A DNA stretch of 64,000 nucleotides from DYRB01 sp963802205 (GTDB lineage Bacteria > Pseudomonadota > Gammaproteobacteria > Chromatiales > Chromatiaceae), in contig CAWDHW010000004.1 of NCBI GenBank assembly GCA_963802205.1, forward strand, positions 153,499-217,498, read 5' to 3'. A program made the position numbers and the translations under genes. Under the pieces are notes generated by a model, which saw only the letters and a program-made list of their open reading frames with translations, searched no databases and had not been told where the DNA came from. Positions 47,172-55,619 of this stretch are shown here, piece after piece (positions within the stretch are counted from its first letter, which is position 1; each line of letters starts with the position of its first letter).

Positions 47172-48199
47172 TGACCTGGATCGTGTTGGTTGTCGTCGTC
47201 CTGGTGCTGGTGTCCGCCGTCATGGTGCTGGCCCTGGACAATATCATTGGGGCCGTGGTGGCCTCATCCGTGGTCTCCCTCGGGGTCTCGGTCCTGTTCG
47301 TCGCCCTCATGGCCCCGGATGTCGCCCTGACCGAGGCGGCGGTGGGTGCGGGCCTGGGCGGCGTAGTCATGGCCCTGGGGCTGCGCCGTCTCGGACTCTG
47401 GCGCCTGGAGGGGGATCGCGGCGAGGCTCACCCCCTGGTGACTACGGCGGAGCGACTGCCTGCGCCGCAAGGCAGCCGGCAGGTTCGGAAGGGAAGGGGG
47501 GCCGCGTCCATGCGTAACATCGCCTCTCTGGTCTTCAGCGTCGGCCTGGCCTTCCTGCTGTTGGTCATTGCCTCCCAACTCGGCTTCGGCCATAACTCGG
47601 CCCTCATTGGCAACGGCATCCTCGCCGGGGCGGCCCAGGACGTGGGCGCGGCCAACATCGTCACCGCCGTGGTCTTCGGCTATCGCGGCTTCGATACCCT
47701 GGGTGAGATCTCGATCCTATTCGCGGCGGCCACCGCCGCTGGCCTGGTGCTGGGACACCGCCGCGCCGGGGTATCGGACGACCCGGCGGGCGGGTTCATT
47801 CTGCGTGCCGGGGCGGACCTGCTGTTTCCGATCCTGCTGCTGGTGGGGATCTACATCGTGGTCCACGGCCATCTGACCCCGGGCGGCGGCTTCCAGGGCG
47901 GCGTCATCCTGGCCGCGGCCTTCTTCGTCTCGGTCATTGCGGAGCCGTCCAAACGGCTCAATCACGGGGCCATCGCGGTCATCGAGGGGCTGGCCGGGGC
48001 CGCCTTCATCCTGATCGGGATCTGGGCCCTGGTGGAGGACGGCAACTTCCTGCAGCCGATGCTTGGGACTGGGGTCATGGGGCAACTGCTGTCGGCCGGG
48101 ACCATGCCGCTGCTGTCCTCGGCCGTGGGCCTCAAGGTCGGGTCCGAACTCGCCGGGCTGCTGGCGCATATCTCTGAGGCGGAGGCCGGCCAGCCATGA
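47171..48199 (+). CDS. Fused DUF4040 (MbhD/E-like) and MrpB subunit
   Basis: 342 residues. Residues 1-85 form a DUF4040-type module (ALDNIIGAVVASSVVSLGVS, DVALTEAAVGAGLGG) which in archaeal Mbh/Mbx operons is a separate subunit (D). A polar linker of about 30 residues is followed by an E-like module (NIVTAVVFGYRGFDTLGE) and an MrpB domain (GIYIVVHGHLTPGGGFQGG). This packs the D, E and F subunits of the Mbh/Mbx layout into one chain. It has conserved Glu and His-Gly membrane residues of the antiporter path. Overlaps the next gene by four bases. Confidence 0.85.
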   Translation: MTWIVLVVVVLVLVSAVMVLALDNIIGAVVASSVVSLGVSVLFVALMAPDVALTEAAVGAGLGGVVMALGLRRLGLWRLEGDRGEAHPLVTTAERLPAPQGSRQVRKGRGAASMRNIASLVFSVGLAFLLLVIASQLGFGHNSALIGNGILAGAAQDVGAANIVTAVVFGYRGFDTLGEISILFAAATAAGLVLGHRRAGVSDDPAGGFILRAGADLLFPILLLVGIYIVVHGHLTPGGGFQGGVILAAAFFVSVIAEPSKRLNHGAIAVIEGLAGAAFILIGIWALVEDGNFLQPMLGTGVMGQLLSAGTMPLLSSAVGLKVGSELAGLLAHISEAEAGQP

Positions 48200-48681
48200 T
48201 CCCCTTGTCCATGGAAACCATGCTCTACGTCTGCGCCATCGGCCTGGTCGTGATCGGGGTCTTCGGGGTGGTGATGTCCAACCACCTGCTGCGCATGGTC
48301 CTGGCCCTTTCGGTGGCCGAGACCGGCGCCAATCTGCTGCTGGTACTGGCGGGCTACAGGCCCGACGCCATCGCCCCCATCATCGGCTACGGGGCCCCCG
48401 GGGCCCTGATGGTGGACCCGGTGCCCCAGGCCCTGGTGCTGACCTCCATCGTCATCGGTGTCGGCGTCGAGGCCCTGGCGGTGGCGCTCCTGGTGCGGGT
48501 CTACCGGGCCTACGGGACCCTGGACCTGCGCATCCTGGTGGAGCGTATGCAGGGCGACATCGCCCAGGCGGCGGGCATCCCGCGCTCCAGCAGTACCCAG
48601 GCCCCGGCGGGCGAGCGCCCGCTGCCGACCATCCCGGATGGCGTCCGCCATAACCCCCGTGCCCAGGAGGTGCGGTCATGA
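48196..48681 (+). CDS. mrpC: Mrp antiporter subunit C (NuoK-like)
   Basis: 161 residues. Three hydrophobic segments with VIGVFGVVMSNHLLRMVLAL and the conserved Glu in SVAETGANLLLVLAGY, then VLTSIVIGVGVEALAVALL. The C-terminal 50 residues are polar and extra compared with NuoK. Overlaps the neighbours by four bases on both sides. Confidence 0.9.
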   Translation: MIPLSMETMLYVCAIGLVVIGVFGVVMSNHLLRMVLALSVAETGANLLLVLAGYRPDAIAPIIGYGAPGALMVDPVPQALVLTSIVIGVGVEALAVALLVRVYRAYGTLDLRILVERMQGDIAQAAGIPRSSSTQAPAGERPLPTIPDGVRHNPRAQEVRS

Positions 48682-50238
48682 CCGCGGCAACCCTGAACTG
48701 GGCGGTGAACCCGACGCTGCCCATAGTCCTGCCACTGCTGGCGGCCTTCCTGCTGGCGCCCCTGACACGGGTCTCGGCGACCCTGGGGCGCCTCCTCGGA
48801 CCCCTGGCCCTGCTGGTTTGCATCTGGCTGATCGCCCAACTGTGGCTGGCCCACGGGGGCGAGCCCTTCGCCCTGGCCATCGGCAACTTTGCCGCGCCCT
48901 TGGGCATAGTCCTGTATGTGGACCGTCTGGCCCTGTTGTTCGCCGTCCTGGTGCCGACCTTCGCCCTGCTGTTCTGGCCCTGGGATCAGGCAGGCGAGCG
49001 CGGGGTGCGCGAGTCGGCCTTGCTGTTGATCCTGGTGGCCTCGGTGACCGGGTTGGCCCTGTCCGGGGACATCTTCAATATCTATGTCTTCTACGAGTTG
49101 ACGGCGGTCGCCTCCTTTGGGCTTGCATCGGTCAACGCCACCGGGCGGGCCTATGTGGCCACGGTGCGCTACCTGCTCCAGAGCGCGACGGGCTCCCTGT
49201 TGGCCCTGGTCGGCATCGCCATCGTGTATCTGAAGGCAGGCACCCTGACCCTGGCGGACCTCGCCCAGTTGGCCCCGACGACCCTCAACGACCCGATCGG
49301 GTTCGCGGCCTTCGCCCTGATGCTCATCGGCTTCGGGGTCAAGGGCGAGCTGTTCCCGGTCAACACCTGGGTCCCGGAGGTCTACGCGACGGCCCCGGCG
49401 CGGGTCTCGGCCCTGCTGGCAGGCCTGGTCTCCAAGCTGGCGGTGCTGGTGGTGGTGCGGCTCCTGGTGCTGGTCTTCCACCAGCCCGAGGCGGCACAGC
49501 TTCTGCTGGCGCTGGGCGTCCTGGGCATGATCAGCGGGGAACTCTCCGCCTGGCGGGCCAGGGACTTCCCGCGCCTGCTGGCGTTCTCGTCCATCGGACA
49601 GCTCGGCATGGTCTTCATCGCCTTCTCCCTGCCCGGCGAGATCGGCGTCCTGGCCGGCCTGGCGGTGGCCCTGCACCACCTGATCGTCAAGCCCGGCCTG
49701 TTCGCCCTGGCGGCCCGTTGGGGCGGGTCCCTGGACCGGCTCTCCGGGCTGGGCTACGCTCGCAAGCTGGCGGCGGGGGTCTATGTCCTGTTCGCCTTGT
49801 CCCTGATCGGGGTTCCGCCCCTGCCGGGGTTCTGGACCAAGCTGATCATCCTGATCGGCCTGGCCAAGGGCGGGCCCCTGGAGTTGGCGACCATGGGGGC
49901 CATCCTGGTGGTCACGGCCATCGAGGCCAATTACCTGTTCCGCGTGGCGGTGATGCTCTATCGCCGCGATGACCCGGAGGCGTCGGCGACGGCCTCGGGT
50001 GCGCGCCGGTGCCCCGCGACTGGGGGCGGGAATCGTGGCGCCGCTGTTGGCCCTGGTCCTCCTGGCGGTGACCCTGTCCATACCGCCGGTGGCCGAGGGG
50101 CTGCGCACCGTGGCCCGCCAGACCACGGACCTGGGGCTCTATGTCAGGACCGTGTTCCCGCCCGCCCAAGCGCCCTTGGCTCAGTTAGGGCCAACCGCCG
50201 CTGTCGGGCTAAAGCCCGACCTACATCGGAAGGATTGA
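48678..50238 (+). CDS. First MrpD/NuoN-type antiporter subunit, frameshifted near its end
   Basis: About 520 residues. Fourteen or so helices with the family motifs FNIYVFYELTAVASF (Glu), LIGFGVKGELFPVNTWVPE (Lys and Glu), LLAFSSIGQLGMVF and VALHHLIVKPGLFALA (His, Lys). Near 49970-50030 the frame shifts; the last helix reads on in another frame as GAGIVAPLLALVLLAVTL and stops at 50238. The tail VGLKPDLHRKD is encoded by a REP (50203-50224). As the sequence stands, this gene runs into the next one as a false 1,143-residue fusion. Confidence 0.82.
50203..50224. repeat. REP palindrome inside the 3' end of the first MrpD-type gene
   Basis: GTCGGGCTAAAGCCCGACCTAC. It encodes the residues VGLKPDL just before the stop at 50236-50238, and lies 16 bases upstream of the next start. 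Confidence 0.88.
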
Positions 50239-50240
50239 CC

Positions 50241-52109
50241 ATGACGTCGCTGGACCTGCTGTTTCTCGTCTCGGCTCTGACCCTGGTCGTGGCCCTGGTC
50301 TTCGGGCGCTGGCGGCTGACGGCCCCGCTCCTGGTGGTCCTCTACGGGGTCCAGTTCGCGGCCCTGCTTGCGACAGGGACCCTGTTCGGCGACCCGGTGA
50401 CCGCCTCCTTCGGCATCACGGTCCTGGATCAGCCCATGCACTGGCGTTACGACGCCCTGTCCTGGTTCTTCGCCATGATCACCATCGGGGCCGGGTTCTT
50501 CTCCGCCTGGTACGCCGCCGGGGCCTGGCAGCACGCCTATGCCAAGGGCCAGCAGAGCCCCTGGGTCTTCCATGTCGCCCTGGCCGCCAATGTCTTCGCC
50601 ATGGTGGTCCTGCTCGGCAGCGGGGACTTCCTGTCCCTGTTCCTGGGCTGGGAACTGGTGAGCTGGGCGAGCTTCCTGCTGATGGCCATCGGCGGGGCGG
50701 CCTCCGGGCGCGCGGCCCTGCGCTATCTGACCTACGCCTTCAGCGGCGCCATGGCGATCCTCGGGGCCATGGCCCTGCTCTACACCCAGGCCGGCTCCCT
50801 GGAGTACGCCCAGGTCATCGCCGTCCTGCCCAAGCTCAGCAATGCCCAGATCTGGGTCCTGGTGACCCTGCTCGGGGGTGGCTTCGCGGTCAAGATGGGC
50901 CTGATCCCCTTCCACCTGTGGCAGGCGGCGGCCTATGCCGAGACCCCGGGCCCAGGCTCGGCCTTCCTCGGGGCCATCTCGGCCCGCATGGGGCTCTACG
51001 CCATCATCGTCGTCATCGTCGGCATGATCGGGGTGGGGCGGCTGGTGGACATGGCCATCCCCTTCAGCTTCCTGAGCGCCCGGGACCTGCTCGCCTGGAT
51101 CGCGGCCCTCACCGTGATCCTGCCGACCTACACCGCGCTGCAACAGCATGACGCCCGCTACCTGCTGGCCTGGCACGGGATAGGGCAGGGCGGCTACATG
51201 CTCCTTGGGCTGATGGTGGGCAACGCGATCGGCAGCGCCGGCGGCCTGCTGCATGTCTTCAATTACGCCATCACCCAGGCGGCCCTGCTGATGGCGGTCT
51301 TCGCCGTGGTGCACCGCACCGGTACGGCGGATCTCAACCGGCTGGGCGGGTTGGTCACGCGGATGCCGCTGACCTTCCTGGTCCTGCTCTTTGGGATCAT
51401 CAGCCTCGCCGGACTTCCGCCCATGGCCGGGTTCGTCTCCAAGTGGATGGTCTACAGGTCCCTGATCACCGAGGGGATGCCGCTGCTGTTCGTCGCCGCC
51501 ATCGTCGGTACCCTGGGCACCATCCTCTCCGTCTACAAGCTGATCCACAACATCTTCCTGGGCCAGTTGCGGGTGGAGCATGAGCAGATCCGCGAGGCCC
51601 CGCTGTCCATGCTGGTCCCCATGCTGGGGCTTTCCACCCTGGTCTTCCTGGCGGGCGTCATGCCCGGCCCGGCGCTCAGTTGGGTGGCGGAGGTGCAGCG
51701 CCTGGTGGGGCTGCCGGTGGTCAACTTCAGCCTGGGCGGGGTCGTGGACCCCAGCGGCGGGCTCGATATGATCCTGTTGGTAAGCGTCCTCATGGGCGGC
51801 TTCGGGGTCGGGGCCCTGGTCTTTTATGGCCTCGGCGGCAAGTCCAAGCGGGTCCATCAGCTCGACAACTACGCCGGCGGGCACTTCCTCACGGCCCAGG
51901 TCAACTACCACTACAGCGACAACTTCTATGCCGGGCTCATGCACCTGATCGGGCCCTGGTACCGCGGGGCCTTCGTCCGGCTGGAGGGGGCCGTCGCGGG
52001 GCTGGTGGACCTGCTCTCCTACACCATGCACTGGATCTACCGTTCCATCCAACCCCTGATCTTCCTGCTCGTGACCACGGTCGCGATGCTCGCCTGGGTC
52101 GCTGTCTGA
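50241..52109 (+). CDS. Second MrpD/NuoL-N-type antiporter subunit
   Basis: 622 residues from the ATG at 50241, two bases after the previous stop. Proton-antiporter family helices: LSLFLGWELVSWASFLLMA (Glu), FAVKMGLIPFHLWQAAAYAE (Lys, His), RYLLAWHGIGQGGYMLLGL and VFNYAITQAALLMAVFAV, and a C-terminal amphipathic part VLVSVLMGGFG. Its C-terminal extension (KSKRVHQLDNYAGGHFLTAQ) is shared with the second antiporter subunit (H/H') of Mbx-like complexes. A pair of such subunits is the Mbx/Mbs arrangement. Confidence 0.88.
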   Translation: MTSLDLLFLVSALTLVVALVFGRWRLTAPLLVVLYGVQFAALLATGTLFGDPVTASFGITVLDQPMHWRYDALSWFFAMITIGAGFFSAWYAAGAWQHAYAKGQQSPWVFHVALAANVFAMVVLLGSGDFLSLFLGWELVSWASFLLMAIGGAASGRAALRYLTYAFSGAMAILGAMALLYTQAGSLEYAQVIAVLPKLSNAQIWVLVTLLGGGFAVKMGLIPFHLWQAAAYAETPGPGSAFLGAISARMGLYAIIVVIVGMIGVGRLVDMAIPFSFLSARDLLAWIAALTVILPTYTALQQHDARYLLAWHGIGQGGYMLLGLMVGNAIGSAGGLLHVFNYAITQAALLMAVFAVVHRTGTADLNRLGGLVTRMPLTFLVLLFGIISLAGLPPMAGFVSKWMVYRSLITEGMPLLFVAAIVGTLGTILSVYKLIHNIFLGQLRVEHEQIREAPLSMLVPMLGLSTLVFLAGVMPGPALSWVAEVQRLVGLPVVNFSLGGVVDPSGGLDMILLVSVLMGGFGVGALVFYGLGGKSKRVHQLDNYAGGHFLTAQVNYHYSDNFYAGLMHLIGPWYRGAFVRLEGAVAGLVDLLSYTMHWIYRSIQPLIFLLVTTVAMLAWVAV

Positions 52110-52122
52110 GGAGGTCGCTGTG

Positions 52123-53022
52123 ATGGATTGGCAAGAACTCGCCCTGGAACTCGTCCTGATGCCCCTGGTGGCCTTCGTGGTCGGCATGGCCATGGTCCTG
52201 ATGATGCGCAAGATCGCGGCCAAGCTGCAGCGCCGCGTCGGCCCGCCCCTGCTCCAGCCGCTCTACGACATCGTCAAGCTCCACTCCAAGGAGACCCAGG
52301 TCTCCCACGGGATGATCCACGAGATCGGCATCGTCATGGCCATCGGCGGCTATGTGGCCGCGGAGACCCTGCTCCCGGTCCCGGGCATGAACGGCATCGC
52401 CGCCCAGGGTGGGCTCATCGCGCTGCTCTACATGACCATGATCCCGTCGCTGGGCCTGGCCCTGGGGGTCGGGCAGTGCGCCAACCCCAATGGCTCCATC
52501 GGGATCTCCCGCGCCCTGACCGCCATGCTCGCCTACGACGTGCCCCTGGTCATCGTCATCTTCGGGGTCGCCTACCACTTCGGCACCATCAACCTGGTGG
52601 ACATGATTGCCCAACAGCAGGCCGGCGGCATCGCCACCTGGGGGGTAGCCCAGATGCCGCTGCTGGCCATCGCCGGGCTCTTCGCCCTCCAGGGGATGCT
52701 CGGCAAGCACCCCTTCGAGATCTATGTGGCCCCCGCGGAGATCGCCACCGGACCCATGGTGGAGATGGGCGGCAAGTTCTTAGGCGGGCTCTTTGTGATG
52801 CAGTGCTTCCAGCTCTATACCGGGGCCGTGCTCTACGTCACCCTGTTCCTGGGCGGCGGCGAGAACTGGGTGACCTTCCTGCTCAAGAGCTTCGCCGTGC
52901 TGGCCATCCCGGTGACCCTGGCCATGCTCTTCCCGCGCTATCGCACCGAGGACGTGGTGCGCATTATGTGGAAGTGGCCGGTGATGCTCGGGCTCCTGGG
53001 CCTGGCCTTCATCGTCCGCTAG
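52123..53022 (+). CDS. NuoH-like membrane anchor (complex I/Mbx M-type subunit)
   Basis: 299 residues from the ATG at 52123, seven bases after AGGAGG. Eight hydrophobic segments, with RRVGPPLLQPLYDIVKLHSK, GQCANPNGSIGISRALTAML and LGKHPFEIYVAPAEIATGPM (the Glu-rich loop of the quinone-site/E-channel in complex I). It joins the hydrophilic arm to the antiporter modules. It overlaps no neighbour; the next gene starts 34 bases on. Confidence 0.9.
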   Translation: MDWQELALELVLMPLVAFVVGMAMVLMMRKIAAKLQRRVGPPLLQPLYDIVKLHSKETQVSHGMIHEIGIVMAIGGYVAAETLLPVPGMNGIAAQGGLIALLYMTMIPSLGLALGVGQCANPNGSIGISRALTAMLAYDVPLVIVIFGVAYHFGTINLVDMIAQQQAGGIATWGVAQMPLLAIAGLFALQGMLGKHPFEIYVAPAEIATGPMVEMGGKFLGGLFVMQCFQLYTGAVLYVTLFLGGGENWVTFLLKSFAVLAIPVTLAMLFPRYRTEDVVRIMWKWPVMLGLLGLAFIVR

Positions 53023-53056
53023 CCTGCCTGCTTCGCCCTATCCGGGGGTAAACCCA

Positions 53057-53812
53057 ATGACTTCACTGATCAAGCCTCCGACGGTCCGCGGCACCCTTCC
53101 GGTGGTCGAGGGGACCCGAAGCCCCAATCGGCGCACCAATCCACTGGCGAATGTCTTCGATGAGCTGATCAATTTCGCCCGTTCGCGCTCGCTGTTCATG
53201 CTGCACTACTGCACCGGGTGCGGGGCCGTGGAACTGCCACCGGCCATGACCTCGCGCTTCGACATGGAGCGGCTGGGGATTCAGCCCATGGTTTCGCCCC
53301 GGCAGGCGGACATCTTGCTGGTCACCGGCTATGTCTCGGTCAAGACCCTCAAGCGCGTCGTCTTGACCTACGAGCAGATGGGCTCGCCCAAGTATGTCGT
53401 CGGGATCTGCTCCTGCACCGTCAATGGCGGCATGTATTGGCAGAGCTATGCCACGGCCAAGAAGCTCAACGACTATATGCCGGTGGACATCTATATCGCC
53501 GGCTGCATGCCGCGCCCGGAGGCGGTCATCGCCGGCCTGCGCGACATGATCGAGAACATCAAGCAGGGCAAGGGCGATGTCTGGAAGGACTATTACCGGC
53601 GCTACGACCATTACCTGGGCAATCAGCAGCGCCTCTTCGGCGAGGACTGGCAGACCCCGACGGACGTGATCGCCGAGGCGCGCCACTATGGGCTCTTCGG
53701 ACCCGAGACCCTGGGGCCCCACACGGCCCTGCTGGAACGGCACCAGAGGCCGCTGGAGGCCCTGGAGATGAAGTTCGAGATCCCGGAACTGGAGCGGGCC
53801 CCTAGGTCCTGA
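53057..53812 (+). CDS. NuoB-like small subunit with complete [4Fe-4S] N2 ligand set
   Basis: 251 residues. Cluster ligands C52 and C55 in HYCTGCGAVEL, C120 in GICSCTVNGGMY and C150 in AGCMPRPEAV. This is the layout of group 4 hydrogenase and Mbx small subunits (CxxC, not the CC of NuoB). An extra C118 precedes C120. A C-terminal extension of about 75 residues (WKDYYRRYDHYLGNQQRL) is charged. Inferred to receive electrons from the ferredoxin-FAD subunit and pass them toward the large-subunit cavity. Confidence 0.9.
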   Translation: MTSLIKPPTVRGTLPVVEGTRSPNRRTNPLANVFDELINFARSRSLFMLHYCTGCGAVELPPAMTSRFDMERLGIQPMVSPRQADILLVTGYVSVKTLKRVVLTYEQMGSPKYVVGICSCTVNGGMYWQSYATAKKLNDYMPVDIYIAGCMPRPEAVIAGLRDMIENIKQGKGDVWKDYYRRYDHYLGNQQRLFGEDWQTPTDVIAEARHYGLFGPETLGPHTALLERHQRPLEALEMKFEIPELERAPRS

Positions 53813-53836
53813 GGTCGGGAGCAAAGTGGTAACTCT

Positions 53837-54415
53837 ATGAGCAAAGAACTATCGACCTGGCTGGACAAGATCCTCAACGACCTGGAGGGGATCGAGTTCC
53901 GTCGTTTGGGCCCGCGCCGGCTGCGTGCCGACGTGGCCGCGGATGCCCTGCCGGCCCTGCTGGAGCTGCTGCGCGGGCGGGCCTCCTTCGTGCACCTCTC
54001 GGCCATCTCCTGTGTGGACTGGATGGAGGAGGGGCAGTTCGAGCTCGTCTACCACGTCTGGTCCTACGAGTTGCAGACCCTGGTCTCGGCACACACCCGG
54101 ATCCCGCGGGAGCCGGGGCGCTTTATCTCCGTCTACGACATCTATATGCCGGCGGGCTTCTTCGAGCGCGACATCCACGAGATGTTCGGCGTCTGGTTCG
54201 AGGGGGCGCCGGACATGAGCAAGTTCATCCTGACCGAATGGGACGGCCCGCCGCCCATGCGCAAGGACTTCGATTCCGAGGCCTGGGTCAACCAGCACTT
54301 CGATTGGCAGGACTACAACCCCGAGTGGCTACAGGAGCTGACGGCCCAGGGCGGCGGCATCGCGATTCCGCCGGACGAGCAGCGCTTCAGCCGGAGGAAC
54401 CTCGATGAGACCTGA
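53837..54415 (+). CDS. NuoC-like 30 kDa subunit
   Basis: 192 residues with the family core HLSAISCVDWMEEGQFELVY, IYMPAGFFERDIHEMFGVWF (the ERDIHEMFG motif), and WDGPPPMRKDFDSE. It overlaps the large-subunit gene by 11 bases. In complex I and Mbx it packs against the large subunit. Confidence 0.9.
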   Translation: MSKELSTWLDKILNDLEGIEFRRLGPRRLRADVAADALPALLELLRGRASFVHLSAISCVDWMEEGQFELVYHVWSYELQTLVSAHTRIPREPGRFISVYDIYMPAGFFERDIHEMFGVWFEGAPDMSKFILTEWDGPPPMRKDFDSEAWVNQHFDWQDYNPEWLQELTAQGGGIAIPPDEQRFSRRNLDET

Positions 54416-55547
54416 AAATTACGAGGCCCAACGGCACCCGCCGAGCCATGAATACGAGCTGTTCATCGGCCCCAATCACCCGGGGATCGAGGGCAACTAC
54501 GCCTTCAAGCTGCGCCTGGACGGCGACCGGGTCATCGAGGGGCGTGCCGACGCCGGCTATCTGCACCGGGGCTTCGAGAAGCTCATGGAAGGGCGGCTGT
54601 GGATCCAGAACCTGGCCATCACCCCGCGCATCTGTGTCCCCGACCCCGTGCCCATGGAGGTCTCCTACGTCCTGGCGGTGGAGGACCTGTGCGGGCTCGA
54701 GGTCCCGGCCCGGGCCCAGTGGCTACGGGTCATGCAGTTGGAGCTGTCGCGCATCGCCGCGCACCTCTTTACCTTCGGCGGCCATGCGGCCACCACCGGC
54801 ATGTACAGCCCCATGTTCTGGGGCATCGCCGACCGCGACCTGATCCTCGACCTGTTCGAGGAGTTGTGCGGCGGGCGCGTCTACCACATCTACAACATCC
54901 CCGGCGGGGTGCGCCGCGACATGCCCCCTGGCTTCGCCGAGCGTGTCAGCAACACCCTGGACTACCTGGAGTCGCGCCTGCCGGACTACGACAATCTGAT
55001 GTTCACCAATCAGGTCTTCGTCCACCGCGCCAAGGGCACCGGGCCCATCAGCCGGCAGCAGGCCCTGGAGTGGGGCGTGACGGGTCCAAACCTGCGCGCC
55101 ACCGGGCTCAAGTTCGACGTGCGGCGCGATGACCCCTACCTGGTCTACGACCAGATCGATTTCGAGATCCCGACGGAGGAGGCCGGCGACGCCTGGGCCC
55201 GCGCCCTGGTGCGGCGTTCTGAGTTAAAGGAAAGCATCAAGATTGTCCGCCAGGTCCTTGAGCGGCTGCCCTCCATCCCCGGTCCCATCCGCTGCCCCAT
55301 CCCCAATCCCCTGGCCTGGAACGTCCCGGCTGGATCGACCTACACCCGGATCGAATCGTCCAAGGGGGAGGTCGCCTGGTATGTGGTCTCCGACGGCAAG
55401 GAACGCCCCTACCGCACCCATGTCCGCGGGCCCTCCCAGATGCACGCCGTGCAGGTCCTGGAGCGGCTGTCCGTCGGCTGCCGGATCGAGGATGTGGCCC
55501 AGATCATGTTCTCCCTGGATGCCTGCCCCCCGGAGGTGGATCGCTGA
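54405..55547 (+). CDS. NuoD-like large subunit lacking NiFe ligands
   Basis: 380 residues. Core GPNHPGIEGNYAFKLRLDGD, DAGYLHRGFEKLMEGRLW and the large-subunit helices. The N-terminal hydrogenase motif CxxC reads CVPD (C77, then D80), and the C-terminal one reads CPPE followed by R380 (C374, E377). Only one Cys of each pair survives, so a NiFe site cannot form. This matches the Mbx/Mbs type of large subunit rather than a hydrogenase or NuoD. There is no C-terminal propeptide after R380, consistent with absence of maturation. Confidence 0.9.
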   Translation: MRPENYEAQRHPPSHEYELFIGPNHPGIEGNYAFKLRLDGDRVIEGRADAGYLHRGFEKLMEGRLWIQNLAITPRICVPDPVPMEVSYVLAVEDLCGLEVPARAQWLRVMQLELSRIAAHLFTFGGHAATTGMYSPMFWGIADRDLILDLFEELCGGRVYHIYNIPGGVRRDMPPGFAERVSNTLDYLESRLPDYDNLMFTNQVFVHRAKGTGPISRQQALEWGVTGPNLRATGLKFDVRRDDPYLVYDQIDFEIPTEEAGDAWARALVRRSELKESIKIVRQVLERLPSIPGPIRCPIPNPLAWNVPAGSTYTRIESSKGEVAWYVVSDGKERPYRTHVRGPSQMHAVQVLERLSVGCRIEDVAQIMFSLDACPPEVDR

Positions 55548-55615
55548 TGCGCGACATCGACTACGCAGATCAAGCGCGCAGTATCCTCACCCAGGTTGTG
55601 CAGAGGAGCTGTTAA
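55547..55615 (+). CDS. 22-residue ORF resembling the start of the next subunit
   Basis: ATG overlaps the large-subunit stop by one base; it reads MRDIDYADQARSIL and ends at a TAA 5 bases before the next ATG. The following gene starts MSDIDYKAKGSIL, so 9 of the first 14 positions agree after one gap. It may be a small coupling peptide or the remnant of a tandem duplication. Confidence 0.4.
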   Translation: MRDIDYADQARSILTQVVQRSC

Positions 55616-55619
55616 CCCA

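Noticed and set aside
48678..52109. A single 1,143-residue fused antiporter subunit
   Set aside because: The middle part (49970-50240) is low-complexity and unlike the family, while another frame supplies the missing last helix and a stop at 50238. A good ATG for the second subunit follows at 50241. Two genes with one frameshift fit better.
54405..55547. Group 4 NiFe hydrogenase
   Set aside because: Both CxxC motifs are incomplete and no maturation genes are nearby, so the large subunit cannot hold NiFe.
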